NCBI RefSeq assembly: GCF_007474545.1
Contig: NZ_VKOG01000001.1
Span: 1-64,000, forward strand
DNA: 64,000 nt
From: Chryseobacterium binzhouense
Lineage (GTDB): Bacteria > Bacteroidota > Bacteroidia > Flavobacteriales > Weeksellaceae
Direction of reading: 5' to 3'
Shown: positions 33,696 through 42,256 of the stretch, piece by piece
Layout: the number at the start of each line of letters is the position of its first letter
How positions within the stretch are numbered: the first letter of the stretch is position 1
Program-made: the position numbers and the translations under genes
Notes under the pieces: generated by a model
Databases searched by the model: none
Told to the model about the DNA's origin: nothing
The model's input: only the letters and a program-made list of their open reading frames with translations

Positions 33696-34505
33696 TTAAA
33701 CCCCGTCATTTGCAAACCCCTTGTTGGTGGCGGGTGTTTTTTCAAAATAACGAATTGGGTTTGCCATTCCTTTAATTTTAGGAACTTCCTTATTCATATA
33801 TATTTCGAGAATTTCTTTTGAAGTAATTTCTGAACCCTCAAATCCCCACCTTTTCACACCTCTATTTTCAATATCTTGAACCCATTTTTCAGGTTTAAAT
33901 ACCGCTCTTATTACACCTTTATATTCGGCTAAAACGAAATCGGAATTTTCTGCTCTGTTTTTGTCTAATACCCACCAACCTCTGGTTGCTTCATAAATAT
34001 TTGGTCTGTCATAAATTGGGTTATCACTTTTCTTTTTTCGTTTATTGTCGTATGTTTTGTTTATATTGATTACTAAAACGTTATGTTTAATATCTTCTTG
34101 TTTTAACACTTCACAATTGTAAAGTATTTCACACTCATTGACAGTTTTAATTCCTTGATTAAATGAATAATGTCCAGCAACAATATTTGAAATTTTCGCA
34201 ACCTCAGCAAAATCCTTAAAAGTTAAAAAATCAATTAAAACAGCTTCAACTATTAGTGCTTCATTTTCTTCTAATCCGTGTCGAACTATAAAATGTTTTA
34301 CTTTTAGATTTTCTTGTTTTATGGCTCTTATAATCTCTAATTTTTCAGTTCCGATTAGGTTAAATATCGCTTCATTAATATGAGAAAAAACACGATTTCC
34401 ATAACCTTTACCAACATAGAATATTTTATTATCTCTTGGGTCTATTAGAATATAAACATAAGATTTTAATTCTTCTTGTGTCTTTTGTGAAAATTGTTCA
34501 ATCAT
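33696..34505 (-). CDS. GIY-YIG nuclease-domain protein
   Basis: This 269-aa protein has an N-terminal GIY-YIG-type domain (about 14-120): S-Y-V-Y-I-L-I-D-P and K-I-F-Y-V-G-K-G, then conserved helix residues R-V-F-S-H (the Arg of the family is R38). The C-terminal half (about 150-269) is not recognised. It is visibly more A+T-rich than the element genes around it, suggesting a separate acquisition. Set at the ATG at 34505; the longer frame runs into the integrase gene. A nuclease, possibly homing or defence related; the target is unknown. Confidence 0.75.
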   Translation of the reverse strand: MIEQFSQKTQEELKSYVYILIDPRDNKIFYVGKGYGNRVFSHINEAIFNLIGTEKLEIIRAIKQENLKVKHFIVRHGLEENEALIVEAVLIDFLTFKDFAEVAKISNIVAGHYSFNQGIKTVNECEILYNCEVLKQEDIKHNVLVININKTYDNKRKKKSDNPIYDRPNIYEATRGWWVLDKNRAENSDFVLAEYKGVIRAVFKPEKWVQDIENRGVKRWGFEGSEITSKEILEIYMNKEVPKIKGMANPIRYFEKTPATNKGFANDGV

Positions 34506-34537
34506 AATTTGTTGTTTTATTGACTTCAAAAATACAA

Positions 34538-34568
34538 AAAACCAATGCAAAAAACTGCATTGGCTTTC
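34538..34568 (-). terminator. Terminator of the integrase gene
   Basis: On the minus strand AGCCAATGC, a T-rich loop, GCATTGG and TTTTTTG, 20 nt past the integrase stop. It separates integrase and GIY-YIG transcription. Confidence 0.8.
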
Positions 34569-34587
34569 TTTAATCGCTTTGTTGATT

Positions 34588-35838
34588 TCAGAGCTGTGCC
34601 ACAAAAGACCGTTCCAACCCTTTAAATCTGTGCGATACCTTTTGCATATCCTTACCAACTTTTTCGTTGAGTATCTTGGCGTAAATCTGCGTGGTGGCAA
34701 TATTCTTATGCCCTAACATTTTGCTCAAACTTTCCAACGGAACACCCTCGCTCAAAAACAACGTGGCAAACGTATGGCGTGCCAAATGAAAGGTTACTTT
34801 CTTTTCTTTCAGGCAGTCGATTTGTTCGGATATTGTTCTTAACCTATCGTTGCAGTAACTGTTTGACGGAACAGGGAAAACCCTGCCGTCCTTTGACAGT
34901 CCTGCATACTTTTCGATAATCATTTTGGGAATATCCAAAAGCATTACATTGGACGATGTAGCTGTCTTTCTCCTGCGGACGATAATCCATTGATTACCGT
35001 CAAAAAACTCCTGAAGATTGCCGTTTTTCAATCCTTTTATATCCGAATAGGAAAGACCTGTAAAGCAACTGAAAACAAACAGGTCTTTAACCAATTCGTC
35101 TTTCTTTTTCTCGCAGTTGAACGCTACGAGCTGTTCCAACTCGTTCCGCAACAGGTAACCTCTGTCTTTGTCCTTTTTGGTGTTTTTGTACTCGCTGAAC
35201 GGATTAAAGGCAAGGTGCTTTCTACTCATTGCCAATCGGCAGAGCGTAGTAAAATTTATCATATAGAGCCAAATCGTATTATGGTCTATACCTATATCGT
35301 TCCGCAGATAGTAATCAAAATCGTGTACAAATTCGGAAGTAAGGTCGTGAAAGGTTATGTCGCTATAACCGTACTTTGCAAGGGTAAAATTCCGCAGGTG
35401 TTTTAAATGCGTTTTGTATCTGCTAAGTGTGCCATTTACCCGAAGTCCGCTGTTTACCTTTTTTTCAAAATCTGCTATAAACTGTTCGTAGAATTTGAAA
35501 AAGGTCAATTCTCCGCTTTCCATTCCGAGAAAGGTGTTTTTCAATTTCGCACTGCTTACCGTTCCCTCGTTTTTTAGGATTTTGGAATAACATTCCTCTA
35601 TACCTAAACGGATTTTGTCGAGTTTGCCGTTTACCTCTTGAGCTTCTCGGCTTTTTCCCAAAACCCTGCCGTACTTCAAATCCCAATTAGTTGCGGAAAT
35701 ATCCAACTTGGTACTGAATGCAGACTGTTTGCCGTTTACGGTAACTCGGCACATAATAGCAACCTTTCCGTTTTTCTTCGGGGCGTTCTTTTTAAGGTAG
35801 AACAATACCTTAAACGTTGATTTTTTTGTCGTTTCCAT
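34588..35838 (-). CDS. Tyrosine site-specific integrase (CTnDOT-type)
   Basis: This 416-aa recombinase integrates and excises the element. It has an arm-binding N-terminal domain (about 8-95, K-V-L-F-Y-L-K-K), a core-binding SAM-like domain (about 110-215) and a catalytic domain with the downstream residues visible: H-L-A-R-H-T-F-A, L-G-H-K-N-I-A-T-T and the nucleophile in Q-I-Y-A-K. The first catalytic Arg position reads T-G-L-S-Y-S-D instead of T-G-L-R, a substitution reported for CTnDOT-family integrases. Set at ATG 35838. Orientation is leftward from the right end. Confidence 0.92.
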   Translation of the reverse strand: METTKKSTFKVLFYLKKNAPKKNGKVAIMCRVTVNGKQSAFSTKLDISATNWDLKYGRVLGKSREAQEVNGKLDKIRLGIEECYSKILKNEGTVSSAKLKNTFLGMESGELTFFKFYEQFIADFEKKVNSGLRVNGTLSRYKTHLKHLRNFTLAKYGYSDITFHDLTSEFVHDFDYYLRNDIGIDHNTIWLYMINFTTLCRLAMSRKHLAFNPFSEYKNTKKDKDRGYLLRNELEQLVAFNCEKKKDELVKDLFVFSCFTGLSYSDIKGLKNGNLQEFFDGNQWIIVRRRKTATSSNVMLLDIPKMIIEKYAGLSKDGRVFPVPSNSYCNDRLRTISEQIDCLKEKKVTFHLARHTFATLFLSEGVPLESLSKMLGHKNIATTQIYAKILNEKVGKDMQKVSHRFKGLERSFVAQL

Positions 35839-35951
35839 ACTCACAATTCATTAATGTAAAATTAAACTTTAGTGAGCCACGAAACAATATGAAAAACTAT
35901 GCAAATCGCTGAAATACAACGGAATAAATAGTTTTGTTTCGATGTTTGAAA

Positions 35952-35968
35952 GTAACGAAATAGTAACC
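35952..35968 (+). promoter_or_regulatory. Paired GTAAC sites at the right end
   Basis: GTAACG (35952-35957) and GTAACC (35963-35968) with an 11-bp period, matching the left-end pair at 20522-20538. Likely integrase arm-type or excisionase binding sites; inferred. Confidence 0.4.
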
Positions 35969-36056
35969 TTACTCTTTCCGAACCTCGCTAATTACTGCCG
36001 ATTGCTACATTACCAAAAAATCTGAAAACAGTCGTAAATCCTTTATTTACAAATGC

Positions 36057-36088
36057 TTTGCCCTTTATTATTCTTTGATGTATTTTTG
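36057..36088 (+). promoter_or_regulatory. Bacteroidota promoter reading out of the element towards pgi
   Basis: TTTG (36057-36060), 20 nt, TATTTTTG (36081-36088), a full match to the TTTG-N19/21-TAnnTTTG consensus. It lies just inside the proposed right end and points at pgi, about 190 nt downstream. Confidence 0.6.
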
Positions 36089-36095
36089 CTGAAAA

Positions 36096-36108
36096 TTTAT
36101 TTTAAAGT
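36096..36108 (+). repeat. Candidate attR direct repeat
   Basis: TTTATTTTAAAGT, identical to 20446-20458. It marks the proposed right boundary between the element and pgi. Confidence 0.4.
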
Positions 36109-36277
36109 ATGTCTCATAAAATCCTAGTTTAGAGAACTGTTTTGGATTTTTAATCCGCAATTAACATCATTGCATGAAAATTCCGTAAATTTGCGGTTTA
36201 AAACATATTGCCTGGATTTCAGCAAAATTCTGCCTGATACTATAGAAATTCAGCTTATTAAAACTTAAACTTAATTT

Positions 36278-37918
36278 ATGTTATCTAAAATAAATCCTAC
36301 TCAAACCAATAGCTGGAAGGCTCTGGATGATCATTTCGGGAATAATGACTTTGATTTAAGAAGCCTTTTTCAATATAATCCGAACCGTTTTGATGAATTT
36401 TCAATTAAAAAACCTAACTTTTTATTCGATTATTCTAAAAATTTAATTGATTCAAGAACAAAAGAGCTTTTGCTGAACCTCGCTGAAGAATGTCATTTAA
36501 AGGACGCCATTTCCAAGATGTTTGCGGGAGATAAAATCAATGAAACGGAAGGAAGAGCTGTTCTCCACACTGCTTTGAGAGATTTTTCAGATAAAGAAAT
36601 TTTGGTTGACGGTGAAAATATCAAGCCTCAGATCAAAAGAGTTCTGGCTCATATGAAATCTTTTTCCGAAAGCATCATTTCAGGAGATCATAAAGGTTTC
36701 ACAGGAAAAGAAATTACAGATGTGGTGAACATCGGAATCGGAGGTTCAGATTTGGGACCAGTGATGGTAGTTTCTGCTTTAAAGCATTTTAAAAAAAGGT
36801 TAAACGTTCATTTTGTTTCCAATGTAGACGGAAATCATTTGGCGGAAGTGGTAAAAACTTTAAATCCTGAAACAACTTTATTCATTATTGCTTCCAAAAC
36901 ATTTACGACACAGGAAACAATGACGAATGCCAATTCTGCGAAAGACTGGTTCTTGAAAGCCGGAAAACAGGAAGATGTAGCAAAACACTTTGTTGCTTTA
37001 TCAACTAACATTCAAGCAGTTAAAGACTTCGGAATTGCAGAAGAAAATATTTTTGAATTTTGGGATTGGGTTGGCGGAAGATACTCGCTTTGGAGTGCAA
37101 TCGGCTTAAGTATTGTTCTTGCAGTAGGTTACGGAAATTTTGAGGAGCTATTAAGAGGAGCTTACGATACAGACCAACATTTCCAGACAGCAGATTTTAG
37201 TGAAAACATTCCGGTTTTAATGGGATTAATTGGAATTTGGTATCGTAACTTTTATGCAGCGACTACTCATGCAATCCTTCCGTACTCACAATATTTAGAC
37301 CGTTTTCCTGCTTATTTTCAGCAGGGAGATATGGAAAGCAATGGAAAATGTGTGGACAGAAACGGTGAATTTGTAGAATATGAGACAGGACCGATCATTT
37401 GGGGAGAGCCGGGAACAAACGGACAACACGCTTTCTATCAGTTGATTCATCAGGGAACAGAATTAATTCCGGCAGATTTTATTGCCTATGCGAAAAGCCC
37501 GAATAAAGTTTCTGACCATCAGGATAAATTACTAGCGAACTTTTTTGCTCAGACTGAGGCACTTGCATTCGGAAAAACAGAAGAAGAAGTTGAGGAAGAA
37601 TTAAGAAATTCAGGAAAATCTGATGAGGAAATTGATTTCTTGTTAAACTATAAAGTCTTCCACGGAAACACTCCAACTAACTCAATACTAATCAACGAAT
37701 TAACTCCTTTTTCATTAGGACAGTTAATTGCTTTGTATGAGCATAAAATTTTCGTTCAGGGGGTGATCTGGAATATTTTCAGTTTCGACCAGTTCGGTGT
37801 GGAATTAGGAAAAGTTTTAGCGAATAAAATTTTACCGGAACTTGAAAGCAATGAAACAGTTAATTCTCACGATTCTTCAACCAACGGATTGATTAATTAT
37901 TATAAAGCAAATAAATAA
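36278..37918 (+). CDS. pgi: Glucose-6-phosphate isomerase
   Basis: This 546-aa cytoplasmic enzyme interconverts glucose-6-phosphate and fructose-6-phosphate in glycolysis and gluconeogenesis. The signature motifs are clear: [33 protein letters not shown] and the C-terminal [10 protein letters not shown]. Length is that of bacterial PGI. A TAAATTTG box is at 36186-36193, and a second promoter at 36057-36088 may come from the mobile element. The toxin-antitoxin pair follows at 41 nt. Confidence 0.97.
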   Translation: MLSKINPTQTNSWKALDDHFGNNDFDLRSLFQYNPNRFDEFSIKKPNFLFDYSKNLIDSRTKELLLNLAEECHLKDAISKMFAGDKINETEGRAVLHTALRDFSDKEILVDGENIKPQIKRVLAHMKSFSESIISGDHKGFTGKEITDVVNIGIGGSDLGPVMVVSALKHFKKRLNVHFVSNVDGNHLAEVVKTLNPETTLFIIASKTFTTQETMTNANSAKDWFLKAGKQEDVAKHFVALSTNIQAVKDFGIAEENIFEFWDWVGGRYSLWSAIGLSIVLAVGYGNFEELLRGAYDTDQHFQTADFSENIPVLMGLIGIWYRNFYAATTHAILPYSQYLDRFPAYFQQGDMESNGKCVDRNGEFVEYETGPIIWGEPGTNGQHAFYQLIHQGTELIPADFIAYAKSPNKVSDHQDKLLANFFAQTEALAFGKTEEEVEEELRNSGKSDEEIDFLLNYKVFHGNTPTNSILINELTPFSLGQLIALYEHKIFVQGVIWNIFSFDQFGVELGKVLANKILPELESNETVNSHDSSTNGLINYYKANK

Positions 37919-37959
37919 TTATTGCTGATTTTCGTTAATTTTGATAAAAAATAAAAGAT

Positions 37960-38178
37960 ATGAGTACCATTACAATACATCTGAAAGATAAAGAAGAGGA
38001 AACTTTAATGGAAAATCTTTTGAAAAAAATGAAGATCAGCTTTGAAAAAAATGAGGATGATTTTGAACTGACGAATGAAATGAAAAGAGTGATTGATGAA
38101 GCTTTAAAACAAGACAGATCAAAAGCAATAGATGGCAAAGAATCTTTAAAAAGAATCAGAGCTAAATATGGACTTTAA
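37960..38178 (+). CDS. Antitoxin of a RelE/ParE-type pair
   Basis: This 72-aa charged helical protein has an N-terminal beta strand (T-I-T-I-H-L-K-D) and a Lys/Glu-rich helical rest. It overlaps the toxin gene by 11 nt, the usual arrangement for type II antitoxin-toxin pairs, where the antitoxin binds both toxin and its own promoter. The family is not firmly recognised; the call rests mainly on the neighbour. Confidence 0.7.
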   Translation: MSTITIHLKDKEEETLMENLLKKMKISFEKNEDDFELTNEMKRVIDEALKQDRSKAIDGKESLKRIRAKYGL

Positions 38179-38458
38179 TTATAAATTTTTGCCCACTGCC
38201 GAAAAAGAAATTGAAGAAGCAACAAATTATTATGCTGATACCTCGGTAAAAGTTTTAAAAAACTTCAATAAACAATTAGACCTGGCAATTGATAGAATAA
38301 TTACAAATCCGTATTTTCAGAAAAGGCACAGAAATGTAAGAGCTTTCACTGTAAAGAAATTTCCTTACATTATTTTCTATGAAATTAGTGAAGATGAAAT
38401 AATGATTTATATCCTCTCCGTCTTCTGCACACACCAGAATCCGGAAAAATATCCATAA
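38168..38458 (+). CDS. RelE/ParE-family toxin
   Basis: This 96-aa protein has the ParE pattern: A-E-K-E-I-E-E-A-T-N-Y-Y at the N-terminal helix, a middle basic segment and the C-terminal strands F-P-Y-I-I-F-Y-E-I and I-Y-I-L-S-V. RelE-type members cut mRNA on the ribosome, while ParE-type members inhibit gyrase; motif reading favours the ParE side. Start overlaps the antitoxin gene, so translation is coupled. The pair sits between pgi and folD. Confidence 0.85.
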   Translation: MDFNYKFLPTAEKEIEEATNYYADTSVKVLKNFNKQLDLAIDRIITNPYFQKRHRNVRAFTVKKFPYIIFYEISEDEIMIYILSVFCTHQNPEKYP

Positions 38459-38487
38459 AAATCTAATAAAAAGTAATAAAAGTAAAA

Positions 38488-39372
38488 ATGGCACAAATTC
38501 TTGACGGATTAAAAGTATCCAAAGAAATAAAACAGGAAATTAAGGCTGAAGTAGAAAAAATCATTGCCAACAAAAGAAGAGCGCCGCATTTGGTAGCGAT
38601 TCTTGTTGGAAATAACGGAGCGAGTAAGGCTTACGTAAATGCAAAGGTAAAAGATTGTGAAGAGGTGGGATTTCAGTCAAGCTTAATTAAATTTTCAAGC
38701 ACCGTTTCAGAATCTGAATTATTGGAAAAGATCGACGAATTAAATAAGTCGAAAGCGGTAGACGGATTTATCGTTCAGCTACCGTTACCAAAACAGATCG
38801 ATCAGGAAAAAATTATCAACGCAATTGATCCGAGAAAAGATGTTGACGGGTTTCACCCTGAAAATTTCGGAAAAATGGCTTTGGAAATGGATACGTTCCT
38901 ACCGGCAACACCGTTTGGAATTTTAACGTTGCTGGAAAGATACAATATTGAAACAAAAGGTAAAGACTGTGTCATTATTGGAAGAAGTAAAATCGTTGGA
39001 AGACCGATGAGTATTTTAATGGGAAGAAAAGATTTCCCGGGAAATTCTACGGTAACGTTAACGCACTCTTACACAAAAGACATCGAAGAATATACTAAAA
39101 AAGCTGACATCGTAATTACCGCTCTAGGAGATCCCCACTTTTTAAAAGGCGAAATGATTAAAGACGGAGCTGTAATTGTGGATGTGGGCATTACAAGAGT
39201 AGACGATGATTCTCCGAAAGGATATTATTTGGCGGGTGACGTAGATTTCGATAGCTGCGCGGCAAAAGCAAGTTGGATTACGCCAGTTCCGGGAGGAGTT
39301 GGACCTATGACCAGAGCAATGCTGATGAAAAACACCATCATTGCGTATAAAACTTCGGTCTATAACGACTAA
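38488..39372 (+). CDS. folD: Bifunctional methylenetetrahydrofolate dehydrogenase/cyclohydrolase
   Basis: This 294-aa cytoplasmic enzyme makes 10-formyl-THF from 5,10-methylene-THF for purine and formylmethionine synthesis. Seen are the catalytic region with Y-V-N-A-K-V-K-D-C (Tyr and Lys of the active site), Q-L-P-L-P, the NADP-binding V-I-I-G-R-S-K-I-V-G-R-P and the terminal T-P-V-P-G-G-V-G-P-M-T. Length is typical. queE follows 7 nt later, so co-transcription is likely although their pathways differ. Confidence 0.97.
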   Translation: MAQILDGLKVSKEIKQEIKAEVEKIIANKRRAPHLVAILVGNNGASKAYVNAKVKDCEEVGFQSSLIKFSSTVSESELLEKIDELNKSKAVDGFIVQLPLPKQIDQEKIINAIDPRKDVDGFHPENFGKMALEMDTFLPATPFGILTLLERYNIETKGKDCVIIGRSKIVGRPMSILMGRKDFPGNSTVTLTHSYTKDIEEYTKKADIVITALGDPHFLKGEMIKDGAVIVDVGITRVDDDSPKGYYLAGDVDFDSCAAKASWITPVPGGVGPMTRAMLMKNTIIAYKTSVYND

Positions 39373-39379
39373 TTTTAAA

Positions 39380-40009
39380 ATGAATTTAACAGAAGAAATA
39401 TTATTAAAAGAAGGTAAAATGCTCCCTGTAATGGAGCATTTTTACACTCTTCAGGGAGAAGGAGCGCATACCGGAAAAGCAGCCTATTTCATCAGATTAG
39501 GTGGTTGTGACGTCGGTTGCCATTGGTGCGATGTAAAAGAAAGCTGGGATCCGAATTTACATCCGTTAATGAATGCAGAAGAAATTGCAGAAACTGCAGC
39601 TAAACATTGTAAAACAATTGTTTTAACAGGCGGAGAACCTCTGATGTGGAATCTTGATATTTTAACAGGAAAGCTAAAAGAATTAGGATGTTCTATTCAT
39701 ATCGAAACTTCAGGTGCTTATCCGATGAGCGGACAAATCGACTGGATTACCCTTTCGCCAAAGAAAACAGGACTTCCGAAAGAGGAAATTTACGCCAAAG
39801 CACATGAGCTTAAAGTAATTGTTTTCAATAACAACGATTTTAAATTTGCACAGGAACAGGCTGCAAAAGTTTCCGAAAACTGCACGTTGTATCTTCAGAG
39901 CGAATGGAGTAAAAGGGATGAAATGTATCCTAAAATTACAGATTTTATTTTAGAAAATCCGCAATGGAGAGCTTCAGTTCAGACCCACAAGTATCTCAAT
40001 ATTCCATAA
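39380..40009 (+). CDS. queE: 7-carboxy-7-deazaguanine synthase
   Basis: This 209-aa radical SAM enzyme contracts 6-carboxytetrahydropterin to 7-carboxy-7-deazaguanine in the queuosine and deazaguanine pathway. The 4Fe-4S motif reads C-D-V-G-C-H-W-C (C-x3-C-x2-C), and the G-G-E-P SAM motif follows in L-T-G-G-E-P-L. The N-terminus F-Y-T-L-Q-G-E-G is characteristic. Set at the ATG at 39380; the longer frame overlaps folD. Confidence 0.93.
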   Translation: MNLTEEILLKEGKMLPVMEHFYTLQGEGAHTGKAAYFIRLGGCDVGCHWCDVKESWDPNLHPLMNAEEIAETAAKHCKTIVLTGGEPLMWNLDILTGKLKELGCSIHIETSGAYPMSGQIDWITLSPKKTGLPKEEIYAKAHELKVIVFNNNDFKFAQEQAAKVSENCTLYLQSEWSKRDEMYPKITDFILENPQWRASVQTHKYLNIP

Positions 40010-40052
40010 AATTATCTATCTTCGCTTCTGCGGTTTGTTTCAATAAGCATCA

Positions 40053-41423
40053 ATGCAAAGAATAAGATACTCACGTTATCTCAAAACAGCGATTATATTG
40101 CTAGACCTTTTGGTGATTGCAATGGTATTCGTCTATTATTTTATCAGTACCAACCGAGATCTGGTACATGACAGAGATTTGTGGTACGAAAATTCCTTTC
40201 CTTTGCTTCTGGTGATTTTTTTCTGGATCTTATTAAGCGGAAGAACAAAAATTTACAATATTTCGCGAAATCTTACTTATATTCTGTTTGTAGAGAGAAT
40301 CATTACTCATTTTCTTCTTTTTACAATTGGTTTGGTTCTAATCAGAAAAGTGAGTGCCAATCAGTTTTTCGGATCCGAACTGACCTGGCTTTCGTTGTCT
40401 CTTTTCTTTCTGATATTTGTGATAAAATCTGTTGTCTACTTTTCCATACGATTTATCCGTTCTAAAGGGATCAATCACAGAAATGTTATGTTTCTGAACG
40501 AAACAGATTCTACCAATGTTTTAAAGAAAATCATTAAAGACAGAAAAGATTTTGGATATAAAATATTCGACTATAACCAACGTGAATTAAACAAAGAAAA
40601 TCTGGCAGATTTTTGGAAAAAAAACGGAATACATACTCTTTTCATTCCCACAGAAAATCAGTTAAGCCCGTCTGAACAAAGTGAAATTTTCCTTCTTGCC
40701 GAGGCAAGCAAAGTGCATATCACCCTTATTCCCAGCATTTCAAAAAATAGTTTTTTCTTTTATGATTTAGGCTATATAGAAACACAGCCGGTTCTGAATC
40801 AGGCAAAATATCCGTTAGATTATTATTCTAATTTTTTATTAAAGAGGGGCTTTGATATTGTTTTTTCCATATTGGTCCTAGTTTTGATTTGTTCATGGTT
40901 GTTTCCGATTATTGCATTTTTAATCAAGAGAAGTTCACAGGGACCTGTTTTCTTTATCCAGAAAAGATATGGGTATCATGAAGAGATATTCAATTGTATT
41001 AAATTCCGTACAATGGTGGTAAATGAAGATTCTTCCAAAAAGACAACGGAAGAAAATGATGTAAGAATTACCGCGATAGGAAAGTTTCTGAGGAAAACAA
41101 GCTTGGATGAGATGCCTCAGTTTATTAATGTGCTGAAAGGTGAGATGTCTGTTGTGGGACCAAGACCTCACATGCTGGCTGTAGACAATTTTTACAAGCC
41201 AAAAATTGGCAGATATACTCTCAGAAGCCATGCTTATCCCGGGATAACAGGCTTAGCACAGATAAAAGGACTTCGTGGAGACAGCGGTAATGTAGAAATA
41301 GAAATGAATAAGAGAATTCTTGCTGATTCTTTTTATATAAGAAACTGGAGTTTTGTGATGGATTTAGCTATTATCCTCAAAACAATTATATTGATTATAA
41401 AAGGAGATAAAAAAGCAAAATAA
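40053..41423 (+). CDS. Polyprenyl glycosylphosphotransferase (WbaP/WcaJ-like)
   Basis: This 456-aa initiating enzyme links the first sugar phosphate to undecaprenyl phosphate for capsule or exopolysaccharide synthesis. It has four N-terminal membrane helices, a soluble region and a C-terminal transferase domain starting after a membrane re-entrant segment: F-I-Q-K-R-Y-G, K-F-R-T-M, R-K-T-S-L-D-E-M-P-Q-F, and V-G-P-R-P. The sugar cannot be assigned. It lies away from the flippase cluster at 4.5-8.4 kb, so surface glycan genes are split. Confidence 0.9.
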   Translation: MQRIRYSRYLKTAIILLDLLVIAMVFVYYFISTNRDLVHDRDLWYENSFPLLLVIFFWILLSGRTKIYNISRNLTYILFVERIITHFLLFTIGLVLIRKVSANQFFGSELTWLSLSLFFLIFVIKSVVYFSIRFIRSKGINHRNVMFLNETDSTNVLKKIIKDRKDFGYKIFDYNQRELNKENLADFWKKNGIHTLFIPTENQLSPSEQSEIFLLAEASKVHITLIPSISKNSFFFYDLGYIETQPVLNQAKYPLDYYSNFLLKRGFDIVFSILVLVLICSWLFPIIAFLIKRSSQGPVFFIQKRYGYHEEIFNCIKFRTMVVNEDSSKKTTEENDVRITAIGKFLRKTSLDEMPQFINVLKGEMSVVGPRPHMLAVDNFYKPKIGRYTLRSHAYPGITGLAQIKGLRGDSGNVEIEMNKRILADSFYIRNWSFVMDLAIILKTIILIIKGDKKAK

Positions 41424-41503
41424 ATTAATAAGGATAATATAATGCTGTGATTGCACATCTTATCCAACATCTAAAATTCAATAAAATAGCCTAATTTAGC
41501 AGA

Positions 41504-42256
41504 ATGTTAAAAAAGTTTTTTACAGCAATAGGAGAATACATGTTGCTTCTTGGTAAATCCATACAGAAACCACAAAAAATGAGGGTTTTCTGGAAGCTTC
41601 TTATGCGTGAAATCAATGATTTGGGAGTCAACTCTTTCGGGTTGGTTATTTTTACTTCCATTTTCGTAGGAGCAGTTGTTGCCATTCAGATGTTTAATAA
41701 TTTTGATGCATCATCATTCCCTATTCCTCCTTCATTTGTAGGATATGCTACAAAAGCGGTTTTGGTTTTGGAGTTTTCTCCTACCATCATCAGTTTGATA
41801 TTAGCCGGAAAAGTAGGCTCATATATTGCATCAAGTATCGGAACCATGAGAGTTTCAGAACAAATTGATGCTTTGGATATTATGGGAGTTAACTCCCCAA
41901 ACTTTCTAATTTTCCCTAAAATTATTGCGTGTGTAATTTTCAACCCGCTGCTCATTGCCATAAGTATTGTTTTTGGTATTGGCGGTGGATATATTGCAGG
42001 AATCCTTACAGGAAACTGGACTACAGCGGATTATATTAATGGTATACAGATGTATATGCCCAATCTCTTTATTTATTATGCATTCAGTAAAACAATAGTC
42101 TTTGCATTTATAATCGCCACCGTACCTTCATATTTCGGATATTTTGTAAACGGAGGATCGCTGGAAGTAGGTAGAGCCAGTACACAGGCAGTAGTCTGGA
42201 CAATGGTTTTCATTATTATTTCCGAATTAATTCTAACGCAGTTAATATTAAGCTAA
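41504..42256 (+). CDS. mlaE: MlaE-family ABC transporter permease
   Basis: This 250-aa inner-membrane protein has five or so helices, F-V-G-A-V-V-A-I-Q-M near residue 60 and E-Q-I-D-A-L-D-I-M-G-V-N, the signature of the MlaE permease. With MlaF it forms the phospholipid transport core that MlaD (10700-11650) would complete. The stop overlaps the mlaF start by one base (TAATG), so translation is coupled. Confidence 0.93.
   Translation: MLKKFFTAIGEYMLLLGKSIQKPQKMRVFWKLLMREINDLGVNSFGLVIFTSIFVGAVVAIQMFNNFDASSFPIPPSFVGYATKAVLVLEFSPTIISLILAGKVGSYIASSIGTMRVSEQIDALDIMGVNSPNFLIFPKIIACVIFNPLLIAISIVFGIGGGYIAGILTGNWTTADYINGIQMYMPNLFIYYAFSKTIVFAFIIATVPSYFGYFVNGGSLEVGRASTQAVVWTMVFIIISELILTQLILS

Larger units (their letters stand above)
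20446..36108. mobile_element. Integrative mobilizable element carrying an Hsp70/kinase-AAA/TerB operon
   Basis: About 15.7 kb between the DUF4349 gene and pgi. It carries a tyrosine integrase near the right end, two excisionase-like HTH genes, DUF3408, a MobA/MobB relaxase pair with an oriT candidate, a GIY-YIG gene and a seven-gene cargo operon. No TraG coupling protein or other conjugation genes are present, so it would need a helper element to transfer. The backbone genes look richer in G+C than the flanking chromosome. The ends are proposed from a 13-bp direct repeat (20446-20458 and 36096-36108) and are less certain than the element itself. Confidence 0.8.
35839..36277. other. Right end of the element and pgi upstream region
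   Basis: 439 bp without a gene. Holds the paired GTAAC sites (35952-35968), a GCTACATTACC motif copy (35991-36014), a GTAAAT/ATTTAC hairpin (36034-36049), a canonical promoter (36057-36088), the direct repeat (36096-36108), an AAATCC/GGATTT hairpin (36119-36150) and a TAAATTTG box (36186-36193) before pgi. Confidence 0.6.

Noticed and set aside
34506..34700. N-terminal extension of the GIY-YIG frame into the integrase gene
   Set aside because: The extra 65 codons overlap the integrase coding sequence and its terminator; the ATG at 34505 fits the domain start.
20529..36063. TGCTTTGC direct repeat as the att core
   Set aside because: The 8-bp word occurs near both ends, but the longer 13-bp match TTTATTTTAAAGT is a better candidate for the boundary.
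20446..36108. Full conjugative element with its own transfer apparatus
   Set aside because: No TraG-type coupling protein, VirB4-like ATPase or other conjugation genes are present between the ends, so it is called mobilizable rather than conjugative.
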